Notes: generated by a model from the letters alone, not told the origin. Shown: positions 35,201 to 48,129, counted from the first letter of the stretch. The stretch is 64,000 nt of DNA from Ascidia mentula (GCA_947561715.1 OX387202.1:20845001-20909000); one strand, 5' to 3'. Program-made: numbers and translations.

Positions 35201-38200
35201 TGGGGTTCTTTGTTAAGTTAAACAATCGTTCTAGGTTTCGCAGACGAAAATTTTGTGAATATCTGATCTGAGCGCTAATTCTAAAACATCTCTAACCCCA
35301 CTTTTGTTGGTAAACCAGAATTTATTGCTTGCCTCAATGCTTTGTATTCCCAGTAAATTTGAAACAAAATGCTCGTTTAATGAGAGATAAGCCAAGAAAT
35401 ATCTTAAGCTTTCACGCCCACCGACGATTTTGCCGGGCAAAACTGGTGGGGCGTGCGCCACTGAGAAGCACTTGCTACTAAGCAGTAGTTTTGCATTACA
35501 GCGGGTCGGGTTATCTTACCTCACGCTGTTGACTGCACACAAATGTGCCATAAGATGCCTGGGAATCTGTACAGTAATGATTATTCAGGGATCCCTTTTC
35601 ACCGTTTGTTTATTAACATCCGTAATCAGGGTACAAGAGCGATTTCCTGGCACTCTTGGTGGAGCTTATGCTGAGTTCGGTGAAAATGCGCTGAGTCAGC
35701 AGACGTCACGTCGACGTGAGATGGTTCCTTCCATTGCTGAGATTTGTGCTGTGCTGGAGATGAGGGACCTGGTCACTGTGATTAACTTCTATGGTGGCGC
35801 AACATGCGAAATCTACATCAACTCTTTCACCACTGCTGGAAAGGCAAGTAGTGTTTTGTTACAAATTGTAATGTCGAACGCTCGGAAGTATTTCATGTAT
35901 AATTTTGAATTGTATTTTCTTCTGATGATCTGGTTTTGTTGGTTGGTGGCAAACATGCTTCTTTTTCAATATTTGTTATTAAATTATGTTCTGCATTTTT
36001 ATGTGTTCAGAAGCGTTTCGTTGTTTTAGTTACAAAATGTTTTTACTTTAAATTAGAGGAGTTACTTTAGACAGTTTACGTCCAACTTTGGTGTTCAGGT
36101 TGTCCAGAAACTCCAGCATGGAATGAACGTGGAAGGGAATAAGAACACGTTCGCATTATTCGAACACAAGGGCGATGTTGACAGAGCGATTGAACCAAAC
36201 ACTTTCCTCGCTGATATCGTTGCAAAGTTCGAACAGTAAGTTGCCGTTCGAACTTTTTTACTTGATTTGAGAAGTCTAGTTACAAATTCGTTGCAAGTAA
36301 TTGGTCACACAGCTCAAAGAAGAAAATAAAAATATTATCGTACAGAAGTAGATTTTCGCATCATGTAATTTAACCCTTTCTCATGTAACGCGAAACATTC
36401 GAATTTAAACAGAACAAACTCGGAATCACAAACGAATCCGGATAGTGGCGGTAAGGATTCGGAATGGGTGTTCTACTTCAAACTTTACTGTGTGTTCGAT
36501 CCGATTGATGCACGGGAAGACTCAATCGAATATCACTTCGTTTACGAAGACGTGATTCGGGAGTTTCTCTGTTTCCATTCAGTGATTTTAGTTTTTTTGA
36601 TTGAAAACTTGCCTCGGTTGATTCTGTCGTCATGGTAACCTGGCATCCAACGCGGATTTCACGGAGCCGTAGAATTCCTTACATGAGCTACTGGACACCT
36701 TAAATCGTCTGGGTTCCTTCTCAACTCAAATAACTTTGGCGAAAAAATTTCGGGAAACACTGACCTTGAGTGCTTGACTTAAAATAAATATTTACTCATT
36801 TTTGTATTTTGTATTTTCTAAACGCAGGAGTTTCCAATGCAGAAAATAAATTTCATACAACCTCTAGCTTTCTTAAAAACATTAACTCAGAACTTCCCTA
36901 ATGTTGCAGGTCCACGAACAAGTGATACAGGGACTTTACCCTCTATCTGATGACGTATTGAAAGATATCGCAGCTTTAAGGTTGCAATTCGCTGAAGGAA
37001 ATTACCATCAAATCAATATTGAGTAAGTTTATTTAAGTGGAGCCGAAACTTTATCTTCATTGCTTCGTTCCGTTTAACCAACAAAAAGCATAAAAATATA
37101 AAACTGCCAATGGATTTTCAAGACTTCTTTTGCGAATATAAAACATGGATTTCTTTTTCCAGTGCTGACATTGGCAAATATTATCCAATAAACAAGTTGA
37201 TGGCCGCTTACGAGATCACAAACGAAAACGAAGACTTCTACTTCAAACGAACCGATTCTTTCTCGAATGAATTAAATGCAAACTCAATGCCAGCCAAGAA
37301 ACGTTCTGTGAGTAAAGGTTTTTGTTCGGTCTCAATTTGATTTTTTCGATAATTAAGACGTTCTCATAAATTACGTAAAATTTCAAACTCGCCACGTAGA
37401 TCTCCCCCTCTTCGAACACATCCTTTCATCCCATGCTAGTTATCCGATCCCATGGGGGCCTGACTCGATAAACTGTGGTTTTATCGGTGCCTGTGCCATT
37501 TTATTCCGCATATTTATTGTTCACACGCGTTCAAGTCGTTTTTGTTCAAAAGAAAATTGAGTTATATTTGGACGTTGGCATCAACCGCGCATGAATCGTA
37601 TTCCACAACTAATCGTCATTCTTTAAATCAGCTCGTATATTGATAGTTAGTAAAACAACAAAGCATTTTAATTTGTGGACGAAGCGAATTGAGGCCGAAA
37701 CGTTAAAATTGAACAAATCGTTTTTGTCAACGAAGAGTTTCGTCAGATTTTAATTCTTTCAGGGGTCGAGTCTTTTCAACACGTTCCGGAAGAGAGGGAT
37801 GAAGAAGGTGAAGGAGGAAGGTGAGAGCGGTGAGATGAAGAGGACTCTCTTCCTGGAGGAACTGCAGGATGTCAAATCAAACGTCCTGGATAGATGGAGG
37901 AGATTGAGAGGAATGCCGCAAGAAGACGCCGTGGTCAGTATCACAATAATCTCACTAAACAATAAGACTGGAGTTTTGTGTTATTGGATGTCGGTACATC
38001 TCTGCCCGTGGTTGATATTTATTGGCATTGTATTTGGGTGCTTGATGTTTAAATATTATTCGCATAATTTTATGTTCAGCATATTTCGCGTTCTCTTCAT
38101 TCCGTCTAATTCATTTTATCTCAACAATTTGTTTCAGGCTGAATATGTTAACCTTGCACGTCGGTGGCCCGGATACGGATCCTACTTGTTTAAAGTTGAA

Positions 38201-38872
38201 AATCACGACGCGCAGTTCGGTCAAACCCTTCTCACTCTGGCGATATCGGCGCAGGGAGCAACCGTGTTCAAACGAGGTCACTCACAGTCCCTGGATCATT
38301 TCTCATATGAAAAGTAAGTTTGATCGAACGCAATAGTTCGTTTTCAACGCGGGAAGACACGAAACTTGTTGGAGTTATTGGCTCTCAACGTTTCTGCTTA
38401 TCGGTCTTATGAATATAATGCAGTTTATTTTACGAAACATAAACTTACCATAACCATAGTAGTGGGGTAACGTGGAGTCCATATTTCCCTGCAGTTTATT
38501 TGGCGTCAGAAAACAAAATTGTTGGTGAACTACGGCCCAAATGTTTGATTCGGTCAAATGCCCACTTACAAAAAAAGTTTTCAAATAGAGTCTCGGGTTT
38601 GCTGCGGCCGGTTCGAATTCGGCTCTGACGTTTGAAAAGTCTCAGAACCACTGTTCCAAACAATTAAACAAGATTTTGCAGCTACATTCCTTGAGTTGAA
38701 CATTTTATTGTGTCTTCCTCTCAGGATCCAGTCTTTCGGAGCGGGATCTGCGAATGTTTTCAGACTTCAGACCGAGTCAAGAGGGGACATTTCCTTCACC
38801 GCAGAACAAGTTAACGAGATTGTGAAACTCATGCGAGCTTACGTCACCGCCCTCTTCCGCCGAAAGCATTGA
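29296..38872 (+). CDS. MYO10: Myosin-X tail (PH, MyTH4, FERM), headless ORF
   Basis: Myosin X carries cargo to filopodia tips; this tail binds PIP3 (PH), microtubules (MyTH4) and integrin/netrin receptors (FERM). 23 exons: 29296-29433, 29628-29840, 29987-30085, 30526-30603, 31004-31082, 31289-31428, 31776-31945, 32086-32289, 32399-32532, 32633-32862, 33102-33305, 33664-33831, 34123-34233, 34498-34617, 34888-35114, 35630-35843, 36099-36235, 36413-36551, 36910-37022, 37163-37307, 37763-37933, 38138-38313, 38725-38872. Phases agree; the total is 1185 codons plus stop. An acidic linker is followed by split PH domains (MSQWKRRWCVL, WFTLRNQEL, QRRWFVLKPN), MyTH4 (LYLQLIKQT, HLIACMCCAY) and FERM (FYFKLYCVFD, RWPGYGSYLF). 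The first exon starts with ATG. One intron is GC-AG (after 35843). Interrupted IQ exons upstream suggest a headless product or loss of the head. Confidence 0.9.
37474..37530. repeat. SINE-like tail in myosin-X intron
   Basis: TGGTTTTATCGGTGCCTGTG and the next 35 bp resemble 19265-19320 (TGGTTTTATCGTTGCCCATG). Two copies in unrelated contexts suggest a short interspersed repeat; its full length is unclear. Confidence 0.4.
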
Positions 38873-38879
38873 AAGTTGA

Positions 38880-39935
38880 CACCGAGCACTTTTATTGCGT
38901 TCAGATTTTAACGAAACTTTAGTATTTGTCGTTCTAGCCACAAACTTGAATGTTAAGATCAGGGGTTTTCCACAGGGTCACCATATGGACCACAGCGATC
39001 TATATCAATGGCTTCCACATTACCACACAATATTACCTTCGCCGATGCATGTTTTTGTGACATTACTAAGCAAAAACTTTCGTCGGTTGGGAGGATCCAC
39101 AGAATTAACCAGGGTGTCGTTGGACCCGAACAAGCTCGCGAGTTGTTCCAAGTCTTTCACGTCCCAATAAGGTTTATTTACAGGATCATGTATCTTATAG
39201 TTTCGGCATATACGCTTACACCCACTCTCAATACTCCGCTCCAGTGTTTAAACCTTGCAGTGACGATTTTCATTTGTTTTGCCACTTTCACATGTTTTTT
39301 TCGCTAGTCATATTCTTTCTTGTCCTGAAGCACTTGGTGATCTTTTCTGTCTATTTTGTTTTCGGGAAACCAAATTCCATAACCATAGAAATCACAACCA
39401 GTGATAAAGTTGTCAGTCCCACTCATGGCATTTTAACTTGTGATTTGTAATTTCAATATTATTTCACAATTATTTCGCCCCAATCATGACCCACACCCAA
39501 AACATGTGTGTCTGCTTAATTTTAACATCTAAATAGCGTCATCAACACGACGACGTCACCACGTAACATGAAATATTCCAACCGCTTTTGTACCGATTGT
39601 TGTTAACTCTTTTATCCTTAGACTGCCTATCTTTTAACATTGTTATCTGTCTAATATTATTTATTGTACATTTGCATCAATTTATTGCTTCTTCGATTTG
39701 GTTGTTTTATAAACACAGTTCCTTGTATGTCTGCGGCAAGCCAGTTGAGGCCTGTGATGTCACAATTGCTTATTGTTACGTTCCAATTACTGATATTGTT
39801 TCACTGTCGCTCGGTTTTGAAAAAGAAACAAACCCTGAATTGGGATCGAAAAGAAATTCGTATTTTGAGATCTTGTCGGAAAATTCTGGTTTTTAACATG
39901 GCCTGAAACTGACGTCATGACCTTGGTTTTTGGTG
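38880..39935. other. 3' flank of myosin X, no gene recognised
   Basis: Short hydrophobic open frames only (39588-39896 and others), with no family motif. Repeat R begins at the right end. Confidence 0.4.
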
Positions 39936-41166
39936 GCTGCAAATTCTATTTATCGAGTAATTCATTTCGAGTTCAGGAATCAATTCTACAAAACTTCACT
40001 CTCTCCATGCCATTTACATTCTGCCATGGAATGCAACCGGCAGACGCATCAGACGCGTCTGTGTCCTCCACAAACTGCTGTGTTAAGTTTGGTTATTACA
40101 CAAGAGTGTATAAGGTCTAACCTTGGGGGTGACAAGAAAATGATTTATAAAGGAAAGCCAAAGCTAGTATGCTACTCATGCCGAAGCAAACGTTTCAAAC
40201 ACCACTGTGTTCATCATCAGTGACAAGTAAGAATGAGTTGCAGCAAGGTGTGTGCAGAGGTAGGCAGGTAATTGAACAGACAAAAACAACAGTCAAACTG
40301 AACTGAATCAAATTTACTGACATCCTCGAATCAGAAATCAACTGTCAAATCTGATGGATCAATGTTTATATTTACATGAATTATCAACATAAAGCATGGA
40401 AACGGTTGCATGCGATATTACAACAACGACATGATATACAAGGAATGATAAAACGGAATATGTTGTCAATATCTAATTGACACGTTGACATAATTCTATG
40501 GAAGAAGTGGCATCCGAAACACACAAAATGTAATAATAAGTAGTGTCGACGTCATATTTGCAATTATTATGTTGTGTTTTTCTGGCATCAACCGTTTTAT
40601 CATTAACGTCGGATAATAATCACGCTGTAAACCAAGTTCAACTGATTTACGGCCAACGTGCTATTCGTTCGTTGACACTTCCAGCAACAAGTCGCCTTTT
40701 TAAATGAGTCACGTGGTAATCCGAACTTAAATAACCTGGTATTTTCTATATAGGCCACATGTCTTTTGCGTAAAAAAGATACGAAGGGACAGAGAACAAA
40801 GGACATATAGGACAGAGACTTTTTGTACGCGTGGTTTGTAACGTGTTATTGTTAATCCTCGTGCGCTTGTTTATTATGTATTAAACTGATCGATTGACTT
40901 TGTGTTTGATAGCAGCCCATTTATCAGGAGTCAGATATATGGCAGTGTTAGTATAGACGTTTTAAGTAACGCCCTACAAATACCATGATGATAACAAACA
41001 TGCAAAATGGTGAAGTTTTCGCTACTAACATGGAAAATGTAAGGATTTGTGGAATAAAGTCGGTTTGGAATAATTACTTTCCTGTTATTTACGATTTAAA
41101 GCCTTTATCAAAAGTGGTGAAAGTATTTACAATGTCTGTCAATAATTGTAAATCAACACAACGTTG
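39936..41166. repeat. Dispersed repeat R, copy 4
   Basis: Matches 1237-2715 with an internal gap of about 240 bp near 40290 and several percent divergence. It is cut at its right end by the inverted-repeat element starting at 41167. This copy lies just downstream of the intact myosin-X gene. The mosaic copies at 1.2 and 6.3 kb join repeat R directly to myosin-X exon 25, so they look like deletion-bearing copies of this locus. Confidence 0.75.
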
Positions 41167-42293
41167 CCACCTCACGGACGGGCGAAACGGGATTTCCCCG
41201 GTTCGTCGTGATATGGTTGAAATAGCATTTCAAACATGTTTGTTGGAAATATCATTCCTTCTGAACTAAAATAGTTATCAAGGCATTGTATAGAGGTATG
41301 TTAAAAAGCAAGCAAAACATATTCCATCAACAAAACGTTTGTTTCGTGCACGACGTGCTTCGGCAATGCTCCACACGTCCTAAACTATCAAAATTCTCGG
41401 TCTTTTGCCAAATCTACCAAAAAACAAAATGCTCTTAAGGCCCGTTTACACACGAACACAGTATGGCACGGCACAGCACAGTCTGGCACACACGGTGTTT
41501 ACACTACTGGAATAATCGAGCACGACTACGGGGATTTTCCTGTAATGAACACGAAACCGACAAGTGAAAGTGACAAGTTACGTTGATAATTTTTTCAAGG
41601 TTGTCAGTCTTGCCTTGCATTTCTCGGCCCCGCCACCGATATTATAGGCACAAATTAAAGTTGTTGCTATTGGCTGTACGTATTCTTCAACAAAAACATG
41701 TACTGTTTTACATAGTTAAGGCAGGTACTCCTTTTACGTAATTTTTTACGACGCAAGGTAACACTACAGTATGTTGAACTAAACAGCACAGATTATGAAA
41801 ACAAAGATGGTATAATTGAACCAATGGTTTTTCACAGCAGCATCCCGCTTTGACGCCGTTCTACACACCGCTTTGTAATGCAGTTACGGCACCATTTCAC
41901 ACGCTCAAAACAATCGCTCACATGTCAAACGCGGTCACGTCACACAACCATAAATAATATATGTCCTCTCCTTTTAAGCAGTCGCCTTGCACTCTCGCAT
42001 TAATGTGTGCCGAAATGTGCCCAGCAACTGTGTCCGAATTTATGCTCGTCGAGCAAAAGCGAGCACATCCTAGCACAGACCGGCACATTCCATCCCAGCC
42101 CAACTCAGCACGCGCGCACAATAAAACAAACACGGAATCGTCTGTAGTGTAAACGGGCCTTTAGTGTGTAACAACGTTTTTGCGCAAACAAACTTAATAT
42201 TAGAGTTATAATATTGCAAAGTCTTCGTGCAAACTAATGTTGAGTAGCCACGCATGAAACGGAGAAATCCCGTTTCGCCCATCCGTGAGGTGG
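41167..42293. mobile_element. Inverted-repeat DNA element, outer
   Basis: A 1.13-kb element with about 30-bp inverted ends: CCACCTCACGGACGGGCGAA at the left and its near reverse complement ending CCCATCCGTGAGGTGG at the right. It has no transposase and no clear target-site duplication. The right end is shared with 25003. It carries a second element nested inside. Confidence 0.65.
41438..42160. mobile_element. Nested MITE, PIF/Harbinger-like
   Basis: A 723-bp element with inverted ends AGGCCCGTTTACAC, flanked on both sides by TTA (41435-41437 and 42161-42163). A 3-bp TTA/TAA duplication is the known mark of PIF/Harbinger elements. No coding region. Confidence 0.65.
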
Positions 42294-42295
42294 TT

Positions 42296-42837
42296 TAAGT
42301 GTCTACCGTTCGTAACACTGGGATGAAAATGTACGCACAGCGGCACCACGTGGTCACTTTCCAGCATTACAAACGCGCCATTCAAGTAACTCGCCAACGA
42401 ACAAGGATGTTTTCACTGCAGTCAGTACAGTTTAGCTGTTTAGTAATTGTAAGGGGAAACAAAGTTTGCCCCCTGTTGCATTTCATACCGATGTTGATGT
42501 TTGCACACTTCAATGGTTTTTCGGGTGCTTTCCCTCATATTTGATAAAACTGATTTCTGGTCAAAAAATGGCGGCCTTGGCTTCGCTTTGTGACGCTTAC
42601 GGCAGTGATTCTAATTTTAGCGATAACGACGAGCAATTTACGCAAGTAGATCAAGCTGGCACCAAAGTGAATTTGCCTTTACCGCAAGCTATTTCTTCAT
42701 TGTTTGGAGACACCAAGTCGTTGAAACCCCAGGAACACCGAGGTCGAATCCGGTAGTTTCCCCATGAGCGCGGGAATTGGGCAACGTATGTTTACATACC
42801 TTACCCGAAAAAAAGTTTGGATGAATTTAAATTCAAG
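42296..42837 (+). pseudogene. USB1: USB1 first-exon fragment (second copy)
   Basis: A copy of 25774-26310: the same 5' flank and first exon from ATG at 42568. The exon reads GRIR, then a TAG after about 62 codons in this copy, yet keeps the downstream frame intact at the point where the 26-kb copy shifts (YLPYPKKSLDEFKF). The copy ends abruptly at about 42837, and none of the catalytic HxS exons follow. It is a truncated duplicate. Confidence 0.8.
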
Positions 42838-43010
42838 GGTCTAGTGCGGAATCGTACGTACCTATGTTCCAGAAACCGGGGAAACCCCAAATTACGTCAC
42901 AATAAAGGTGGGGTCAAGTTATGACGTCACACCAAAAATTACGTCACTGTGACGTCACTGGCTGAAGATACGCACCGACGAAGATTCTCGCCTACACGTA
43001 CATACGCAGT
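42838..43010. other. Junction segment with CRE-like palindromes
   Basis: It starts with CTAGTGCGGAATCGTACGTA, which is nearly the AAGTGCGGAATCGTACGTAA motif of the 333-bp units inside the adjacent element. It then has several TGACGTCA / TTACGTCA palindromes between 42892 and 42960. It may be an eroded outermost piece of the element. Confidence 0.5.
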
Positions 43011-43379
43011 TCTCCTATAGGCATCGAAAAGGCGACGAAAGGCACAACAGCAACGAAGAAAATACGTGTTTACGCTTCATTGATTATTCAATAAAATAAA
43101 CATTTTACAAGCTTGAAATTGCCTACGATCAACCACAAGGGTATCCAAAAGCAATATAAGAAAAAAATGAAGCTAAGCATAGCGCGTATTAGCGCCGTTG
43201 GCGGTAAATATGTCACAAAGTGAACAATTGTATGTCGCCCAGAAGGAGATGTCGCACAGACTTAATTTTTTGCACAGACAACCACAAGTGTCACCAAACC
43301 ACCTTACTTGAAAATCTAGGCGATAACGAAATATTAACCCTATTTAAATCGACGACAAACTTTTGTTTGTGACGTAACA

Positions 43380-45390
43380 ACGTTGATGATAGATGGATTA
43401 GATCAAAATTGTAGTCATCTTATAACACAGTCTCTTCTGTACAATCGTATCCATTTATACATTTATCGGACCAGTACTTTAGCTTGTACACCTCGAAACA
43501 TACACATATCTCTACGCACTCTGGCGCCGTTGGCGGCAAGAGGGGGTACCAAGTGCGGAATCGTACGTAACCATGAAGGAGACGTCGCAGAGACTTGAAA
43601 TTTGGTACAAATTATAAGAAGAGACATATAACAAACATACTAAAAACACAATTCGCTACCTCTTTATTAACCCTCTTTTAAACAACGATACACATTTGTT
43701 TATGACGTAACAACGTTAATGATAGATGGATTGGATCAAAATTACAATCATCTTATAACACCGTCCCTCCTGCAGAATCGTACCAAAATTTACAATAATC
43801 GGAGAAGTACTTTACCTTTCACACCTCAAAACATACACACACCTCTTCGCACTCTGGCGCCGTTGGCGGCAAGAGGGGGTACCAAGTGCGGAATCGTACG
43901 TAACCATGAAGAAGACGTCGCAGAGACTTGAAATTTAGTACGAATGACAAGAAGAGACATATAACAAACATACTAAAAACACAAGTCGCTACCTCTTTAC
44001 TAACCCTCTTTTAAACAACGATACACATTTGTTTGTGACGTAACAACGTTGATGATAGATGGATTGGATAAAAATAACAATCATCTTATAACACCGTCTC
44101 TTCTGTACAATCGTACCCATTTATACATTAATCGGACCAGTACTTTAGCTTGTACACCTCGAAACATACACATATCTCTACGCACTCTGGCGCCGTTGGC
44201 GGCAAGAGGGGGTACCAAGTGCGGAATCGTACGTAACCATGAAGGAGACGTCGCAGAGACTTGAAATTTAGTACGAATGACAAGAAGGGACATATAACAA
44301 ACATACTAAAAACACAAGTCGCTACCTTATTATTAACCCTATTTTAAACAACGATACACATTTGTTTGTGACGTAATAACGTTGATGATAGATGGATTCG
44401 ATTAAAATTACAATCATCTTATAACACCGTCCCTCCTGCACAATCGTACCAAAATTTACAATAATCGGAGAAGTACTTTACCTTTCACACCTCAAAACAT
44501 ACACACACCTCTTCGCACTCTGGCGCCGTTTGCGGCAAGAGAGGGTACCAAGTGCGGAATCGTACGTAACCATGAAGGAGACGTCGCAGAGACTTGAAAT
44601 TTGGTACAAATTATAAGAAGAGACATATAACAAACATACTAAGAACACAAGTCGCTATCTTATTATTAACCCTCTTTTAAACAACGATACACATTTGTTT
44701 ATGACGTAACAACGTTAATGATAGATGGATTGGATCAAAATTACAATCATCTTGTAACACCGTCCCTCCTGTACAATCGTACCAAAATTCACATTTATCA
44801 GACCAGTGTTTTAGTTTGTACATCTCGAAACATACACAAACTTCTAAGCACTCTGGCGCCGTTGGCGGCAAGAGGGGGTACCAAGTGCGGAATCGTACGT
44901 AACCATGAAGGAGACGTCGCAGAGACTTGAAATTTGGTACAAATTATAAGAAGAGACATATAACAAACATACTAAAAACACAATTCGTTACCTTTTTATT
45001 AACCCTCTTTTGAACATCGATAAACTTTTGTTTGTGACGTAACAACGTTGATGATAGATGGATTAGATCAAAATTGTAGTCATCTGATAACACTGTCTCT
45101 TCTGTACAATCGTACCCATTTATACAGTAATCGGACCAGTACTTTAGCTTGTACACCTCGAAACATACACATATCTCTACGCACTCTGGCGCCGTTGGCG
45201 GCAAGAGAGGGTACCAAGTGCGGAATCGTACGTAACCATGAAGGAGACGTCGCAGAGACTTGAAATTTGATACAAATTATAAGAAGAGACATATAACAAA
45301 CATACTAAAAACACAAGTTGCTACCTCTTTATTAACCTTCTTTTAAGTAATGATACACTTTTGTTTGTGACGTAATAAAGTAAGGTTAGG
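43380..45390. repeat. Left subterminal array, six 333-bp units
   Basis: Six head-to-tail units, with the landmark GATAGATGGATT near 43388, 43721, 44053, 44386, 44719 and 45052. Each unit contains GGCGCCGTTGGCGGCAAGAG and GCGGAATCGTACGTAACCAT. Unit variants follow the same order, counted from the element's end, as the first units of the right array (first NCSH type, then NYNH type), so the arrays mirror each other. Each unit keeps a 70-71 codon open frame, but both strands are open, so coding is doubtful. Confidence 0.85.
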
Positions 45391-46780
45391 GTTAGTGTTG
45401 TAAAACAAAACGGTTAGGTGCATTTTTTTCAAATACTCAACCGAAACTTTGGGGTTAATTGCGTAAATTAATTAGGGCAATGAATTGGTAAGTAATATTA
45501 GCTCATTTCAAAGTATGTGAATTTCCCAGCTTTTCTCATATGAAAGATATGTAAACAAATTGGAATGTTGCAAACGCTTAGATGTATTTCAGATCAAAAT
45601 TGAATTGCCACAACCATTAAACAATTCACTATTTTTGGGCTATATCCTAACGCACTTATGAGGTGGAACATATTCCTCCCTGCACGCAATAAATAAACAT
45701 TATTTAAAGGATTTTCCTACATATTATCTACCCTACTGCCTGCTGCTGGAGCTCATACACTTGTTATTTTGTTTGGTTAATGTACTCATATGGTATAGAG
45801 TCGGGATATCTTTCAGGGCGTGTCCAAATGTTATGGTGATATCTGCGCATTCCCCTTTCTGACGGAAAATACTACTACACCGGGTCACAAAGTTTTTTCC
45901 AAACTTGATCCACATATAAGTATGTGTAAAAAATAAATCTGTGCCAATTTGAATGATTAGGCGTGAACAGTGCGCACCGCCTGTTGTTTTTGTTTGTAAC
46001 TTTGAGTTGAAATACCACCCGAAATCGGAGCGTTTATATTCGCACAGATTTATATGTGATTTGGGCTTATATGTGGATCAAGTTTGGAAAAAACTTTGTG
46101 ACCCGGTGTAAAAGTATCTCCCTTTCTGACCCCTTATTTCTGACTTCCATGAGTATTGCATCAACTGTGACCCATTGGGCTCTGGCGGATGACCAATGAA
46201 AAAATTTAACTTTCTAATTTTGTTGAAACTAGTGTAGCTATGCATTTCTTACATTGTCGACCAACCAGGTGCGGTTAGCGGTTAAAAGGGCCTATGCGAG
46301 ATCACAACCGTAAAGAATGTATCAAAGAAACTCGAAATATAAATCGCTACAAGTTTATTAACCACGACCTTACGGTGATCGACGGAATTTGCGGCCTTGT
46401 TTTTACGATACGAATTCATTATATTCTTTTAGGAGACCGATTGCTTAATTTCAGCAGGGTCAAGCCGTCGATTAGGAATTGTCTTATTACCAGAGAGATC
46501 AATACAGTGTGTAGTTGAAAGGTCTTCTGTTGGAGTGCAGCCATGTAGGTAAATCGATGTTTCCATAGTTTGTAATGAACTAATAACTAATTCCAAACCG
46601 AAATATATTGTTTCAACCAAGTTTAAGTCTTCCAGCAATAAAATAAATTGCCAAAAGTGTTTTACATTTCCACAACTGCTTTGCTGTGGTACATGTTGGT
46701 AAAACTAGAATGCTAACTGTAAGCAATGAATCATGCTTGTATTTGTTGAAAGTTTAATTTCGCAATACCAGGAAGCATAT
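45390..46780. other. Inner spacer of the Merlin-type element
   Basis: Between the left array and the transposase. It holds a small MITE at 45877-46110 and otherwise short open frames (46294-46518) with no family motif. Confidence 0.4.
45877..46110. mobile_element. Small MITE with TA-flanked 42-bp ends
   Basis: About 230 bp with long inverted ends starting CACCGGGTCACAAAGTTTTT and the exact reverse complement at the right, flanked by TA on both sides. TA duplication and end length fit a Tc1/mariner-type non-autonomous element. It is inserted within the 9-kb transposon. Confidence 0.75.
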
Positions 46781-46785
46781 TTTCG

Positions 46786-48125
46786 TTGCCTTATTTGGTA
46801 ATCCCATGTCTCTGCAAGTTTGTCAATAATGCTCATTGTTTTCTAATAATGGGCATCTTAAAAACTTTGGTGTCGCCTTTTTCTTTTTTTATGATGTGGA
46901 ACGTGAAACGCAAAAAACTGTCTTTTCTTGCAAATTCGTGTGCTATCAACATGAACTCGCTTGTAGGTGTAAACTCATGTCAACTTTCTCTGTGTGGTGC
47001 TTTCCTCCACAACAACGATGCCATTAATTGGGCTCGGCAACATGGGTTGCTGTGTTTAACAAAAATATGTGTCTGCGGGTCAGACATGACCGAACAACGT
47101 CTGCAAGCGTCCAAGGACGGACGAGTTTGGAGGTGCCCTGACAAAGTAGGTTTTTATCAATAACGGTGGCTTTATTGATTTTAAAGTGTATATGCTAAGG
47201 TTAATCATTTGTGTTTGCATCGAACAATGCCAGGAATGCAAGAAACGCATGTCGATACGTGCAGGCTCATTGTTTGAGAGGAGCAACCTCTCCATGGTGC
47301 AGCTCCTAACCATCCTCTATCATTGGGCAGAAAGTACACAAGATGCAATCTGCAAAGAGGCAGAGATTGCCAACGGAGCGTGCGTCGATTGGTGCGGTTT
47401 TCTTCGCGAGGTAACTAGTATCAAACTTGTCATATGACATTTCGTGTGTAACTAATATGTCTTGGCACGTTTAGATTTGTACAGAAGATCTGATGACCAG
47501 TCCTATTTTGATTGGAGGTCCTGGCCACGTAGTGGCTATTGATGAATCGCTGGTGGCGCGAAGAAAACCGTGCTCCAATGCCCAGGCCCGCGCAATTCCG
47601 CAACAATGGGTTTTTGGCGGCATAGATATGCAGACCAAGTAATTTTTTTAACAATACCATCAACAAAGCACGTAATATGTTTTTTATTTAAGTGAGTGCT
47701 TCATGCAACTGGTTCCCGCCCGTGACCAGCAGACCTTGGAAGCGGTTATCCGTCGCCACATTCTCCCGGGCACAGAAATCTGATCAGATGAGTGGAGAGT
47801 TTACAGAAATCTTGGAAGTAAGATTATTGTGATATTTTTTTTGTATATCGTAGACGACTACAACATTACCTTTGCAGACATCGGATACACACATAGGACT
47901 GTGAACCATTCGCAGCAATATGTGACAGCTGCTGGTGTCCATACCAACAGCATTGAGAGTTTATGGGCTTCAGCCAAAAGAATGATGAGAAAAAAAAACG
48001 GGGTGTCCAGGGATTTCATTCCATCTTACTTGGATGAGTTTTTGTGGAGACAAAGGAGGCCAAAATCTCATTATTTTAATGATTTGATTTTGGCCATAAA
48101 AAACAATCCAAAGTATTTGGTTTAA
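46786..48125 (+). pseudogene. ISXO2/Merlin-type DDE transposase, one stop
   Basis: Cuts and joins the element's ends as a DDE transposase. Exons: about 46850-47145, 47234-47410, 47475-47638, 47693-47817 and 47878-48125, all with GT-AG introns and agreeing phases. A zinc ribbon (CVCGSD ... RVWRCPDKECKKR) crosses the first junction; next come IRAGSLFERSNLS, then the catalytic core with the first Asp in HVVAIDESLVARRK, QQWVFGGIDM, LVPARDQQTL, the second Asp in SDEWRVYRNL and the Glu in HTNSIESLWASAKRMM. The second-Asp region has TGA (47781-47783) where the family has Trp (EIWSDEW). That is the only break I see. The exact start in exon 1 is uncertain. Standing midway between the inverted arrays fits an element-borne gene. 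Confidence 0.8.
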
Positions 48126-48129
48126 ATGG

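Noticed and set aside
45380-45400. Telomere-like GGTTAGGGTTAG
   Set aside because: Only about two repeats, internal to a transposon spacer.
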